Shown here one piece after another: positions 23,288 to 33,443 of a stretch of 64,000 nucleotides of DNA. Made by a program: the position numbers and the translations under genes. The notes below the pieces were generated by a model. That model ran no database searches and was not told where the DNA came from. It saw nothing but the letters and a program-made list of their open reading frames with translations. How positions within the stretch are numbered: position 1 is the first letter of the stretch; each line of letters begins with the position of its first letter. Origin of the DNA: Prochlorococcus sp. HOT208_60m_813L03 (GTDB taxonomy: Bacteria > Cyanobacteriota > Cyanobacteriia > PCC-6307 > Cyanobiaceae); NCBI GenBank assembly GCA_002026145.1, contig MWOQ01000180.1:1-64000 (forward strand), in the 5' to 3' direction.

Positions 23288-23983
23288 CTAAAGAATTGAA
23301 AAAGATGAAATATTCATAAGATTTTTACCCTTTCTTCTAAATTCATTTAAATTCAATTTCTTAGCAATTGTTCCAGCTAAAAAAGCCATAGCTCGATATA
23401 GAGGAGTCAAAAGCTGATCAAGCAACTTCAAATTTGCATCATATATTTTTCTTCCTTTATTATTAATAGTCTCTCTCGTACGGTAAATCATTAACTGCCA
23501 AGGTTGTAAAGCAGGATAGTGACTTAAAAAATGCTTTTTAGCCATTCCATGATGACGTAGTTCCTCTTTCATAATGCTTGAAATTATTTTTCCTTCCTCA
23601 GTACTACAGCCAACCAAATTTAATATGTTTTCAAAAGATGATTTAGCTAAAAGTTCGTTTGTATAAACAAAAGCTATGAAGTCTTTTAATTTCATCGTAT
23701 CGATTAGAAATCCTTTATTAGAGATATACCCTTTTGTTAATAATGATGGAGGTGTAAATCTAAAATCTCTTGCTATTTCAGTTGAAGCTAAATTTCCTCT
23801 TTTAGAAAGCATATTAAAAAAAAATCTGGCATGATTATATTCATCTTTAGCATGCATAAAATAGCCTAAAGCTTGATTTTGAGAATTAGTTCCCTTGCAT
23901 GCTGCAAGCATTTCTAGAGCGGAAGCTAGCTCTGCGTGTGCTGTTTCATAAAAAATAGGCAGTTCTGATTTAGTCTTTTTCAT
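23288..23983 (-). CDS. Ferritin-like four-helix di-iron protein
   Basis: 231 residues. The helical core has the carboxylate-bridged di-iron pattern: E18 in AHAELASALE, E48-x-x-H51 in DEYNHARFF, a third glutamate in YTNELLAKSSFENIL and a second E-x-x-H in KEELRHHGMAKK near residue 140. Ferritin-like superfamily members with this spacing are oxygenases or hydroxylases rather than iron stores. It begins six bases after ychF and ends 19 bases before the carbamoyltransferase, so it is within the same transcript. A role in tailoring the same product as the carbamoyltransferase is an inference from linkage. Confidence 0.6.
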   Translation of the reverse strand: MKKTKSELPIFYETAHAELASALEMLAACKGTNSQNQALGYFMHAKDEYNHARFFFNMLSKRGNLASTEIARDFRFTPPSLLTKGYISNKGFLIDTMKLKDFIAFVYTNELLAKSSFENILNLVGCSTEEGKIISSIMKEELRHHGMAKKHFLSHYPALQPWQLMIYRTRETINNKGRKIYDANLKLLDQLLTPLYRAMAFLAGTIAKKLNLNEFRRKGKNLMNISSFSIL

Positions 23984-23989
23984 TTTGTT

Positions 23990-25081
23990 CTAAACATTAA
24001 ATAAAAATTCCATAACATCACCCTCATTCACAATATATTCCTTACCTTCACTTCTAAGTAAACCTTTAGTTTTTGCATTTGAAATCGAACCTGAATCTAT
24101 TAAATTTTGATATGAAATGGTCTGGGCTCTTATAAATCCTTTTTCAAAATCAGTATGAATCACTCCTGCTGCCTGTGGCGCAGTCATCCCATCTTTTATG
24201 GTCCATGCTTTTGTCTCCTTTTCTCCTGTGGTGAAATAAGTTTTTAATCCCAATAATTTATATGTTGATCTTATTAAAGAACTTAATCCCCCTTCTTCTA
24301 CTCCTAAACCCATAAGGTAGTCTTTTTTATCTTCTGGTTCTAACTCTATTAATTCAGATTCGACTTGCGCTGATATTTTTATACATTCTGTATTTTCATT
24401 GCTTGCAAAACTCTGAACTTTTGATGAGAAATTATTACCTGCAGCTAAATCATTCTCATTCAAATTTGTTGCGTAAATAATTGGTTTAGCAGTAAGAAAG
24501 CCTAGCTGCTTAATTATTAAATTTTCTTCTTCACTCAAAGATATTGATCTAACTGAAAGGCCTTTCTCTAGTTCTTCTTCAATTTTTTCTAGTAAGGTGT
24601 CTTCTTTTGCTGCCTCTTTACTAGTCCTGACCTGTTTTTTAATTCTTTCTCTTCTTTTTTGGAGTTGAGATAAATCAGCTAAATTCAATTCCAGATTAAT
24701 TATCTCAATGTCATCCAAGGGGTCTACCTTTCCAGAAACATGAATTACGTCACTATCCTCAAAGCACCTTACAACATGAACTATTGCATCAACCTCCCTA
24801 ATATTTGATAAAAATTTATTTCCTAAACCTTCGCCTTTACTAGCTCCTTTTACTAGTCCTGCGATATCTACAAATTCAATTTTTGTTGGGATAATATTTT
24901 GGCTAGAACTTAAATTACCTAACTCTTGCAACCTTTGATCTGGGACTGAAACTATGCCTTTATTAGGTTCTATAGTACAAAAGGGGAAATTAGCCGCTTG
25001 GGCCTTAGCATTTTCTACAAGTGCATTAAATAGAGTTGATTTTCCAACATTTGGTAATCCAATAATACCTGCTTTTAACAT
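23990..25081 (-). CDS. ychF: Redox-regulated P-loop ATPase/GTPase YchF
   Basis: 363 residues, the standard length. The G1 loop is GLPNVGKSTLFNAL near residues 7-20. YchF has the altered G4 element NLNE in place of NKxD, consistent with ATP preference, and FVDIAGLVKGASKGEGLGNKF is the G3 region. The C-terminal TGS domain contains the conserved KAWTIKDGMTAPQAAGVIHTDFEKGFIRA. It is a core housekeeping protein that associates with ribosomes. In this window it heads a minus-strand run with accessory genes only six bases behind it. Confidence 0.96.
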   Translation of the reverse strand: MLKAGIIGLPNVGKSTLFNALVENAKAQAANFPFCTIEPNKGIVSVPDQRLQELGNLSSSQNIIPTKIEFVDIAGLVKGASKGEGLGNKFLSNIREVDAIVHVVRCFEDSDVIHVSGKVDPLDDIEIINLELNLADLSQLQKRRERIKKQVRTSKEAAKEDTLLEKIEEELEKGLSVRSISLSEEENLIIKQLGFLTAKPIIYATNLNENDLAAGNNFSSKVQSFASNENTECIKISAQVESELIELEPEDKKDYLMGLGVEEGGLSSLIRSTYKLLGLKTYFTTGEKETKAWTIKDGMTAPQAAGVIHTDFEKGFIRAQTISYQNLIDSGSISNAKTKGLLRSEGKEYIVNEGDVMEFLFNV

Positions 25082-25225
25082 TTGAAAAAACTTTTGGAAA
25101 AATTATCAAGAAAACATCTTCTAGTAATATAGTATTTACTTAACCAATCTTGGATAAGTTAATTATAATCGTCTTGATTATTTATTTAGTTCCTAAATAT
25201 TCTCTACTTCTGCTTTAAAAAAGAA

Positions 25226-26287
25226 ATGTTTGATTTAATAAAAAAAAATATAAATATAAGAAGTGGAATTATATTGCTTTCTCTAGCTATATTTTTCGTT
25301 TTTATAACCAATTCCTTCAAGAAAAATAAGTCTAAAGATATTTCTGATTTTGTAGTTCAAGTGGAGAAAGGAATCCTCTCAGATTCAATTAATACTAGTG
25401 GAGAAGTAAAAGCAATAAGGACAAGCAATATTGGGCCCCGGAAACAAGGCGTAATAAAAGAAATCAAAGTAGATGAGGGCGATCTTGTAAAAAAGGATCA
25501 GGTTTTAGCTTCTCTTGATGATGAAGACTTTATTTATAAAATTGAAGAACTTGAATTAAAAGTAGAAAAACAAAAATCTGAATTTTTAAGAAGGGAATAT
25601 CTATATCAAGAAGGTGCCGTAAGTAAAGAAGACTATGAAAGTTATAAAAATAACTACAATATTAGTAGTGCTAAGCTTAATGATGCAAAAGCTGAAAAAA
25701 GCTTCTATCTAATTAAAGCTCCTTATGGTGGAAAGATAACTGCAAAATATGCTGAGATAGGATCCTATGTGACACCAAGCACAAACTTAAGTTCAGACCC
25801 TAAAACCAAAAACTTTATTTTTGAACTATCAGAGGGTCTAGAAATTATTGCTAAAGTTCCTGAGAGTGATATTGGCAGAATAAAATTAGGTCAAGAAGCT
25901 TCAGTAAGAATTGAGGCTTACCCCTCAAAAAAATATAGTGCCATAGTTAAAAAAATAGCTACACGAGCTGTAAAAGATAATAATGTAACCTCATTCGAAG
26001 TAACTTTAAATTTTAGAGATATTTCTGAAGAAATTAAAATTGGAATGACTGCAGATCTTGAATTTAGAGTCGAAGGTAATGAAGAAAAAATCTTAGTGCC
26101 AACAGTTTCTATTGTCACTGAAAAAGGTGAAAAGGGAATTTTGAAAGTTGATAAAAACAATTCTCCCAAATTTGAAAAAATTGAAATTGGTATTAGTAGT
26201 GGAAATAAAACTTCAGTAATTGATGGATTAGAACCTGGAGAGCAAATCTTTATTGATATTCCACCTTGGGCTAAGAAGAGAAAATGA
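25226..26287 (+). CDS. HlyD/RND-type membrane fusion protein (periplasmic adaptor)
   Basis: 353 residues. An N-terminal helix (SGIILLSLAIFFVFITNSF) anchors it. The periplasmic part has a lipoyl half-motif (GVIKEIKVDEGDLVKKDQVL), a long coiled-coil hairpin (about residues 105-150) and the second lipoyl half (YLIKAPYGGKITAKYAEIGS), followed by beta-barrel domains. This is the adaptor of a tripartite ABC or RND exporter; no pump gene is beside it. The stop overlaps the polA ATG (ATGA), a coupling conserved more for compactness than function. The substrate is unknown. Confidence 0.82.
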   Translation: MFDLIKKNINIRSGIILLSLAIFFVFITNSFKKNKSKDISDFVVQVEKGILSDSINTSGEVKAIRTSNIGPRKQGVIKEIKVDEGDLVKKDQVLASLDDEDFIYKIEELELKVEKQKSEFLRREYLYQEGAVSKEDYESYKNNYNISSAKLNDAKAEKSFYLIKAPYGGKITAKYAEIGSYVTPSTNLSSDPKTKNFIFELSEGLEIIAKVPESDIGRIKLGQEASVRIEAYPSKKYSAIVKKIATRAVKDNNVTSFEVTLNFRDISEEIKIGMTADLEFRVEGNEEKILVPTVSIVTEKGEKGILKVDKNNSPKFEKIEIGISSGNKTSVIDGLEPGEQIFIDIPPWAKKRK

Positions 26288-29214
26288 GTTTAAAATCTGA
26301 AAACTCTAAAAAACCAATTTTACTTTTAGTCGATGGTCATTCACTTGCTTTTAGAAGCTTCTATGCATTTAGCAAAGGGATTGATGGAGGTTTAACAACC
26401 AAAGAGGGATTTCCAACAAGTGTGACTTATGGATTTCTAAAAAGCCTTCTTGATAATTGCAAAAATATTAGTCCTGAGGGTGTTTGTATTACTTTTGATA
26501 CCGAAAAACCCACTTTCAGACATGAATTAGATCCAAATTATAAGGCCAATAGAGATGTAGCTCCAGATGTTTTTTTTCAGGATATTGAACAGCTAGAAAT
26601 CATTTTAGAAGAAAGCCTTAATTTACCAATTTTCAAATCTCCTGGTTACGAAGCAGATGATCTACTAGGCACAATTGCAAATGATGCTTCTTCTAAAGGA
26701 TGGTGCGTGAATATTCTTTCTGGGGATAGGGACTTATTTCAATTAGTAGATGATCAAAAAGATATTTATGTACTTTATATGGGTGGTGGTCCATATGCAA
26801 AAAGTGGTAATCCAACTCTTATGAATGAAAATGGAGTAATAGAAAAATTAGGTGTTGCGCCAGAAAGAGTAGTTGATCTTAAAGCTCTAACTGGTGATAG
26901 TTCTGATAATATTCCTGGTATTAAAGGGGTAGGTCCAAAAACTGCAATTAATCTACTAAAAGAAAACGATACACTTGATGGGATTTATCAGGCTTTGGAC
27001 AAGATTCTTCAGAACAATGATAAAAAATATAAAGGATTCATCAAAGGTTCGGTTATAGAAAAGCTCAGAAACGATAAGCATAATGCTTTTCTTTCCAGGG
27101 ATTTAGCAAAAATAAATACTGAAGTGCCTTTGATATTAAGTGATGGTTATGAACTAAAAAATATAAATCAAGAACTTCTCTCAGAGTCACTGCAAAAACT
27201 TGAGTTATCAACGCTACTCCGACAAATTGATATTTTCAATTCAACTTTTAGTAAAGGTGGTTTTGACAAAAATAGTGTGGCTAAAGAGGAGGAGAAAGAT
27301 CCAAAGTTCTCTATTAAAAGTGAATTAGAAAATAGTGAAAATAAAATCCCTAAAATTAGAGTAACTGTTGTTAATGATTTTGAATTACTTGATAAATTAA
27401 TACAAAGATTAGAAAAGACCAATGAGATAGTTTCCTTAGATACAGAGACTAATAGTTTAAATCCAATCGATGCGGAACTTGTTGGGATAGGACTATGTCT
27501 TGGAGAAGAAACTGATGATTTATTTTATATACCTCTCGGTCATCAAACAAAAAAAGAGAACCCCAATCAATTATCGATTGAAGATGTTTTCTCAAAACTA
27601 AGAACTTGGATAGAAGATCCAAAAAAAGAAAAGGCGCTCCAAAATTCTAAATTTGACAGGCAAATATTTTTTAATCACGGACTTGATCTTAAAGGCGTAA
27701 CCTTTGACACCTTGTTAGCAGACTATCTTCTAAATAATCAGGAGAAGCATGGGTTAAGTGAAATTAGTTATAGATTATTTGGATTTAAGCCTCCTTCATT
27801 TAAGGAAACAGTTGGAAAAAATAAAGACTTTTCATTTGTTGATATTGATGAAGCTAGTATTTACTGCGGTTATGATGTATTTCTAACTTTTAAGATTGTG
27901 AAAATTTTTAAAGAACGATTTTCAACAGAAAAAAATGAATTAACCAAATTGTTCGAAGAAATCGAGCTACCTTTAGAGCCAGTATTGTCCCAAATGGAGA
28001 TGAATGGGATCATAATTGATGTCTCTTATTTAGAGGAACTTTCAAAAGAGTTGAAAAGCACATTAGAAAATATTGAAGCTAAAGTTTATGAACTGGCAGA
28101 AGAAAATTTTAATTTGTCCTCACCAAAACAACTTGGTGAAATTTTATTTGAGAAGTTATCTCTAGACAAAAGGAAATCAAGAAAAACAAAGACAGGATGG
28201 AGCACCGATGCAGTAGTTCTTGAAAAATTAGTCGACGAACACGAAATAATTCAATATTTAATAAAACATAGAACTCTTAGCAAATTACTTAGTACTTATA
28301 TTGATGCACTTCCAAATCTTATTAACGAAAAGACGGGAAGAGTTCATACAAACTTTAATCAGGCAGCTACTGCTACTGGAAGACTAAGCAGTAGCAATCC
28401 TAATCTTCAAAATATCCCAATCAGAACTGAGTTTAGTAGGAGGATAAGGAAAGCCTTCTTGCCGGAAAAAGGCTGGAAACTACTATCAGCTGATTATTCA
28501 CAAATAGAATTAAGAATACTTGCTCACTTAGCAAATGAAGAAATACTAATTAATGCATTTCAAAAAAATGATGATATTCATTCTTTAACTGCAAGACTAA
28601 TTTTCGAGAAGGAAAAAATATCTCCTGACGAGAGGAGGGTTGGTAAAACGATTAATTTCGGAATTATTTATGGAATGGGACCTAGAAAACTTGCTCGTTC
28701 AACAGGAGTAAGTACTGAAGAAGCAAAAGATTTCCTAATAAAATATAAAAAAAGATACTCAAAAGTTTTTACATTTTTAGAACTTCAACAGCGTCTCTCT
28801 CTTTCCAAAGGTTATGTAGAAACTATTTTTGGAAGGAAAAGAGAATTCAAATTTGATAAAAATGGATTAGGTAGATTATTAGGTAAAGATCCATATGAAA
28901 TAGATTTACAAAGTGCCAGGAAAGCTGGAATGGAAGCACTATCATTATTAGCCGCCGCAAATGCACCTATTCAAGGTTCAAGTGCAGACATTATTAAAGT
29001 AGCCATGGTTCAACTTAATAAGAAATTTATAGAAATGAGCGTCCCAGCAAAAATGCTTTTACAAGTACATGATGAATTATTATTTGAGGCTGAACCAAAT
29101 TCTTTAGAAGAAACAACCAAATTAATTAAGGAAACAATGGAAAGTTGTGTAAAATTGAGTGTGCCTCTTTTAGTTGATATTGGAATAGGAGACAATTGGA
29201 TGGAGACAAAATAA
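26284..29214 (+). CDS. polA: DNA polymerase I
   Basis: 976 residues. The N-terminal 5'-3' exonuclease domain opens with ILLLVDGHSLAFRSFYAF and has SGDRDLFQL and SDNIPGIKGVGPKTA. The middle 3'-5' exonuclease keeps its acidic motif (SLDTETNSLNP, SKFDRQIF), so proofreading looks retained. The polymerase domain has TGRLSSSNPNLQNIPIRTE, the metal-binding ADYSQIELRILAHL, KTINFGIIYGMG (O-helix region) and the LQVHDELLFE motif C. It fills gaps in repair and removes Okazaki primers. It overlaps the adaptor gene upstream and is followed by cysS after 25 bases. Confidence 0.98.
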   Translation: MSLKSENSKKPILLLVDGHSLAFRSFYAFSKGIDGGLTTKEGFPTSVTYGFLKSLLDNCKNISPEGVCITFDTEKPTFRHELDPNYKANRDVAPDVFFQDIEQLEIILEESLNLPIFKSPGYEADDLLGTIANDASSKGWCVNILSGDRDLFQLVDDQKDIYVLYMGGGPYAKSGNPTLMNENGVIEKLGVAPERVVDLKALTGDSSDNIPGIKGVGPKTAINLLKENDTLDGIYQALDKILQNNDKKYKGFIKGSVIEKLRNDKHNAFLSRDLAKINTEVPLILSDGYELKNINQELLSESLQKLELSTLLRQIDIFNSTFSKGGFDKNSVAKEEEKDPKFSIKSELENSENKIPKIRVTVVNDFELLDKLIQRLEKTNEIVSLDTETNSLNPIDAELVGIGLCLGEETDDLFYIPLGHQTKKENPNQLSIEDVFSKLRTWIEDPKKEKALQNSKFDRQIFFNHGLDLKGVTFDTLLADYLLNNQEKHGLSEISYRLFGFKPPSFKETVGKNKDFSFVDIDEASIYCGYDVFLTFKIVKIFKERFSTEKNELTKLFEEIELPLEPVLSQMEMNGIIIDVSYLEELSKELKSTLENIEAKVYELAEENFNLSSPKQLGEILFEKLSLDKRKSRKTKTGWSTDAVVLEKLVDEHEIIQYLIKHRTLSKLLSTYIDALPNLINEKTGRVHTNFNQAATATGRLSSSNPNLQNIPIRTEFSRRIRKAFLPEKGWKLLSADYSQIELRILAHLANEEILINAFQKNDDIHSLTARLIFEKEKISPDERRVGKTINFGIIYGMGPRKLARSTGVSTEEAKDFLIKYKKRYSKVFTFLELQQRLSLSKGYVETIFGRKREFKFDKNGLGRLLGKDPYEIDLQSARKAGMEALSLLAAANAPIQGSSADIIKVAMVQLNKKFIEMSVPAKMLLQVHDELLFEAEPNSLEETTKLIKETMESCVKLSVPLLVDIGIGDNWMETK

Positions 29215-29239
29215 ACCTTATGAAATACTTATATTTAAG

Positions 29240-30709
29240 ATGATCAAATTTTTTAATACTTTAAGCAAAAGAGTTGAGGTTTTTAAACCTATTGATGATG
29301 TAGTAAAAATTTATTGTTGTGGAGTAACTGTTTATGATTTATGTCATCTTGGTCATGCCAGAAGTTATATAGCTTGGGATGTATTGAGAAGATTTTTAAT
29401 TTACAGTGATTTCAAAGTGAAATATGTCCAAAATTTTACAGATATTGATGACAAGATCTTAAAAAGAGCAAAAGAAGAAAGCAGTTCAATGAAGGAAGTA
29501 TCTGAAAAGAATATTATTGAATTTCATAAAGATATGGATTCTTTAGGGATAATGCGTCCGGATAGTATGCCAAGAGCAACGAATCATATATGTAATATCT
29601 GCTCCTTCATAACAATCCTTGAGGACAAAGGATATGCATACTCTAGGGATGGAGATGTTTATTATTCTGTTTTCAAAAATAAAAATTATGGAAAGCTAAG
29701 TAATCAAAATATACATGCGCAAAATATCAATCAGCAAGGAAGAATGGCTAATGAGGAAAATAGTAAAAAACTTAATCCGCAAGATTTTGCACTATGGAAA
29801 AAAGCCAAAGATGATGAACCATTTTTCGATTCGCCATGGGGGAAAGGTAGGCCAGGATGGCATATTGAATGTTCGGCGATGGTTAAAGATGAATTAGGAG
29901 ATACTATTGATATCCATTTAGGTGGTTCTGATTTGATTTTTCCACATCATGAGAATGAAATCGCCCAATCAGAAGCAGCCAATGGCAAAAAACTAGCGAA
30001 CTATTGGTTACACAATGGGATGGTCAATGTAAATGGACAAAAGATGAGTAAATCCCTTAAAAATTTTAAAACTATCAGAGAGCTAATTAAGTCAGGTATA
30101 AGCCCTATGACTTTGCGATATTTTGTTATGACTGTGAATTATAGGAAACCACTTGATCTTACTGAAGAAGCTTTAAGGAGTGCTTCAGAAGCCTGGAAAA
30201 ACATTAATGTAGCCCTTTCTTTTTTGGACCTTACAAAAGGTGCTTTTGGATCTATTGATAAATATGAATCTATCGAAGAAGAATATAAAGAGAAAATAAG
30301 TTTTGAATTATCTCAAAAAAAGCTTAAATTTTCTGAGGCTTTGGGAAATGACCTTAATACAGCGGGTGCTATTGCAATTATTTACGATTTAGCGAAACCA
30401 TTAAAAAACTTTTTAAACCAATTTCAAAGGGTTGAAGGCTTTAAAATAGATTTAAATGAAAAATTCTTTCTTCTTGAAAATTTTAAAACTCTTGAAAAGT
30501 TGACTAAGGTGCTTGGTCTTCAAAAAGAGGTTTTAGTACAAGAAAGTAAAATAATAGAAGAAGAAATATCATCGCTTATTAATGAAAGATTGAAAGCAAA
30601 AAATGAAAAGAATTATGCGAAGGCTGATGAAATCAGGAATTTTTTAAAAGAAAAAGGTATTGAACTTATTGATCAATCAAAGGAAATAACTACATGGATA
30701 AGGCTCTAA
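29240..30709 (+). CDS. cysS: Cysteinyl-tRNA synthetase
   Basis: 489 residues. It charges tRNA-Cys. The catalytic core carries CCGVTVYDLCHLGHARSY (HIGH-like motif with the zinc ligand cysteine), the second zinc-binding element near GWHIECSAM and PHHENEIAQSEA, and KMSKSLKN as the KMSKS loop. The C-terminal anticodon region ends in ADEIRNFLKEKGIELIDQ, typical of CysS. It lies between polA and dxr on the same strand. Confidence 0.98.
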   Translation: MIKFFNTLSKRVEVFKPIDDVVKIYCCGVTVYDLCHLGHARSYIAWDVLRRFLIYSDFKVKYVQNFTDIDDKILKRAKEESSSMKEVSEKNIIEFHKDMDSLGIMRPDSMPRATNHICNICSFITILEDKGYAYSRDGDVYYSVFKNKNYGKLSNQNIHAQNINQQGRMANEENSKKLNPQDFALWKKAKDDEPFFDSPWGKGRPGWHIECSAMVKDELGDTIDIHLGGSDLIFPHHENEIAQSEAANGKKLANYWLHNGMVNVNGQKMSKSLKNFKTIRELIKSGISPMTLRYFVMTVNYRKPLDLTEEALRSASEAWKNINVALSFLDLTKGAFGSIDKYESIEEEYKEKISFELSQKKLKFSEALGNDLNTAGAIAIIYDLAKPLKNFLNQFQRVEGFKIDLNEKFFLLENFKTLEKLTKVLGLQKEVLVQESKIIEEEISSLINERLKAKNEKNYAKADEIRNFLKEKGIELIDQSKEITTWIRL

Positions 30710-30791
30710 ATTTTAAGAAAAAAACCAATTTGAAGTTTTTGTTTTTTAAATACACCTTTAAATGGGAAGATATTAGAAATATCAGAGAAAA

Positions 30792-32021
30792 GTGAAATAC
30801 ATTACCGTGCTCGGTTCTACTGGTTCAATAGGGACTCAAACTCTCGAAATAGCTTGTGAGCAGCCTGATAAGTTTAAAGCCGTAGCTCTTTCTGCAGGAA
30901 GAAATATTAATTTATTAACTGAACAAGTTAAAACACATAAACCAGAGGTAGTTGCAATTGAGGATGAAAATCTTATAGAAGATTTAAAAGATAATATTAA
31001 TAACTTAGATTTGGATAGTGCTCCCTTGGTTTTAGGTGGAAAGCAGGGGATTAACGCAGTTGCAGCTTGGGATAAGGCAGATACTGTGGTAACCGGGATA
31101 GTAGGCTGCGCAGGCTTAATTCCAACAATGTCGGCGATTAATGCGGGGAAAAATATTGCACTTGCTAACAAAGAAACTTTAATTGCGGCAGGGCCAATTG
31201 TTATTCCTGCATTAAAGAAAAATAATAGTAGGCTTTTACCTGCTGATTCAGAACACTCTGCTATCTTTCAATGTTTACAAGGATTACCTAATTATGAAAA
31301 TGCAGATTTTTCAACAGGAGAGATGCCTAAGGGTTTAAAAGCCATACATTTAACAGCTTCTGGTGGTGCTTTTAGAGATTGGGCCGTTGAGGATTTAAAA
31401 CATGTCACAGTGGAAGATGCGACTTCTCATCCTAATTGGGATATGGGAAAAAAAATAACAGTAGATTCTGCAACTCTTATGAATAAAGGATTAGAAGTTA
31501 TAGAAGCTCATTATTTATTTGGGACCTCTTACGAAAATATCGAAATAGTTATCCACCCTCAAAGTATTATTCATTCAATGATTGAGATGGAAGATTCTTC
31601 AGTATTAGCTCAATTAGGTTGGCCAGATATGAAGCTACCTATTTTATATGCGATGAGTTGGCCTGAAAGATTTAAAACAAATTGGAAAAGATTAAACCTA
31701 AGTGAAATTGGAAAGTTAACTTTTAAAGAGCCAGACGAGTTTAAATATCCATGCATGAGACTTGCCTATGCCGCAGGAAAATCTTCTGGGACTATGCCTG
31801 CGGTCTTAAATGCTGCTAATGAAATGGCTGTTGAACAATTCCTTAAAGAAAAAATTTCTTTTCAAGAAATACCAACATTTATAAGTAAAGCTTGTGAATC
31901 ACATATGGAGAATTTGAATTTAAGCCCCGAATTGGAGGATATTCTTGAAGTAGACAATTGGGCCAGACTTTTTGTTAAGCAAGAAATTAAAAAAGGGAAA
32001 AAATACGTAAGTATTGGATAA
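30792..32021 (+). CDS. dxr: 1-deoxy-D-xylulose 5-phosphate reductoisomerase
   Basis: 409 residues from a GTG start at 30792. It converts DXP to MEP, the committed step of isoprenoid synthesis feeding carotenoids and the chlorophyll tail. The NADPH-binding loop is [14 protein letters not shown] at the N-terminus. Catalytic and metal-binding elements are [51 protein letters not shown] and [10 protein letters not shown]. The ferredoxin-like gene begins two bases after the stop. Confidence 0.97.
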   Translation: MKYITVLGSTGSIGTQTLEIACEQPDKFKAVALSAGRNINLLTEQVKTHKPEVVAIEDENLIEDLKDNINNLDLDSAPLVLGGKQGINAVAAWDKADTVVTGIVGCAGLIPTMSAINAGKNIALANKETLIAAGPIVIPALKKNNSRLLPADSEHSAIFQCLQGLPNYENADFSTGEMPKGLKAIHLTASGGAFRDWAVEDLKHVTVEDATSHPNWDMGKKITVDSATLMNKGLEVIEAHYLFGTSYENIEIVIHPQSIIHSMIEMEDSSVLAQLGWPDMKLPILYAMSWPERFKTNWKRLNLSEIGKLTFKEPDEFKYPCMRLAYAAGKSSGTMPAVLNAANEMAVEQFLKEKISFQEIPTFISKACESHMENLNLSPELEDILEVDNWARLFVKQEIKKGKKYVSIG

Positions 32022-32023
32022 AA

Positions 32024-32365
32024 GTGAATATTAAAAAGCATCTTCTACTATGCGCAACACCCACAAAACAGAAATGCTTTAAAGGCAATGAAGGTCAAAA
32101 AACATGGGAATGCCTGAAAATGACTTTAAAAAAATTTGAGAATGATCTCTCTACAAAAAACATTCATATATTAAGATCAAAAGCTGACTGTTTAAGGATA
32201 TGTAAGAACGGCCCAATTCTTCTTGTTTGGCCTGATGGTATTTGGTATGAAAAAGTTTCTCCTGAAAAAGTTTCAGAAATTTTTATCTCACATATTATTA
32301 ACGGCAAGCCAATTGAAAAATGGATTTTTAAAAAAACACCATTTTTAAATAGTCCTAGATACTAA
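32024..32365 (+). CDS. Thioredoxin-like [2Fe-2S] ferredoxin
   Basis: 113 residues from GTG. Four cysteines, C10, C18, C56 and C60 (LLLCATPTKQKC and DCLRICKNGP), have the spacing of the thioredoxin-like [2Fe-2S] family also found as NuoE domains. PILLVWPDGIWYEKVSPEKV is the characteristic strand-helix after the second pair. It is an electron carrier of unknown partner. It begins two bases after dxr, probably the same transcript, and overlaps the convergent hydrolase gene by 11 bases. Confidence 0.8.
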   Translation: MNIKKHLLLCATPTKQKCFKGNEGQKTWECLKMTLKKFENDLSTKNIHILRSKADCLRICKNGPILLVWPDGIWYEKVSPEKVSEIFISHIINGKPIEKWIFKKTPFLNSPRY

Positions 32366-33443
32366 GAAACCATTTTTTTACGACTTCATCTGACCAGCAG
32401 CCATTTATAGAATGAAAACCATTATGACCCCCTTTTTCAGTTATAAGAATAGTAAATTTATCAATAAGTTCTTTTCTTAAATCCAAAGTAGCCTTATATG
32501 GAACCCAAGGATCATCCTTAGCATGAATAAAAAGCATTGGAGGTAATTTTTTTATTGATTTCTGGATTCTAAATATTGGAGAAGCTCTAAAATAATAATC
32601 TTCTAAAGATTTAAATCCCCAACTGGGAGCTGTAAATTTTTGGTCAAATTCTCTTATACTTTTTAAATTTCTAATTTTTTTTCTTAATTTCTCGTTATTA
32701 AGAATTTTGCCTTCATCATTATATCCGTCCCATAACTGATTCTTTAAACGGTTAAGTAACCATTTTTGGTAGAAAGAGTTTCTGGACTTTTCAATGCAGA
32801 GACTGCATGATGATAAATCTAGAGGGCTACTTACGCAGGCCAGTCCATCTAAAAGTTTTTCTCCATTTTTTTCATCGTAATCTAAGCAGGCATTTAAAAG
32901 AATTGTTCCACCCAAAGATAATCCAACCCCATATATTGGAAGATTATTATTCCTTTTGATGTGATCTTTGAACTCTAAATTAATTAATTTTTTAAAATAA
33001 TTAACTGCTGAAATAACATCACTGGAGCATTTAGCACAATAATTTCCTTTAGCCAAATATCTTGCAGACCCAGATCCTCTTAGATTTAATTTAAGAACTC
33101 CAAAACCATTATTTGCTAATTTACTAGAGATTCTTCTTAAACCAAACCGTTTAGTTGATCCCCCCAACCCATGTGTAACAATGATAAAGCCTTTTAGGGA
33201 AATAAGGTTTTCAGGTAATTCTAAAAATCCCAGAAGATAATCACTTTCAAATTTTTTAGAAAGAATTTTATTAATCGGAAAGAATATTTTTTTATTTTTT
33301 TTTGATTTAACAAAATCAATAACAAAAGTATCTCTCAAAGTTTGTAAGTCGCCACCTATCCAAGGTAAGACTTCTCGAAATGGCTTATTTTTTAAGTAAT
33401 CTGAAAAACTAAAAGATATACTATTATTTCTCCCCAACTCCAA
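32355..33443 (-). CDS. Alpha/beta hydrolase of the YheT/EMB8 type
   Basis: 362 residues. IVTHGLGGSTKRFGLRRISS contains the oxyanion region, GVGLSLGGTIL the nucleophile elbow (G-x-S-x-G), HAKDDPWVP the acidic residue and EKGGHNGFHS the histidine. The two-part NH-GLGGS pattern and length match the YheT/EMB8 esterase family. The substrate is unknown. It overlaps pntB by 20 bases at its start, so it is read from the pnt transcript, and it converges with the ferredoxin-like gene. Confidence 0.8.
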   Translation of the reverse strand: MELGRNNSISFSFSDYLKNKPFREVLPWIGGDLQTLRDTFVIDFVKSKKNKKIFFPINKILSKKFESDYLLGFLELPENLISLKGFIIVTHGLGGSTKRFGLRRISSKLANNGFGVLKLNLRGSGSARYLAKGNYCAKCSSDVISAVNYFKKLINLEFKDHIKRNNNLPIYGVGLSLGGTILLNACLDYDEKNGEKLLDGLACVSSPLDLSSCSLCIEKSRNSFYQKWLLNRLKNQLWDGYNDEGKILNNEKLRKKIRNLKSIREFDQKFTAPSWGFKSLEDYYFRASPIFRIQKSIKKLPPMLFIHAKDDPWVPYKATLDLRKELIDKFTILITEKGGHNGFHSINGCWSDEVVKKWFLSI

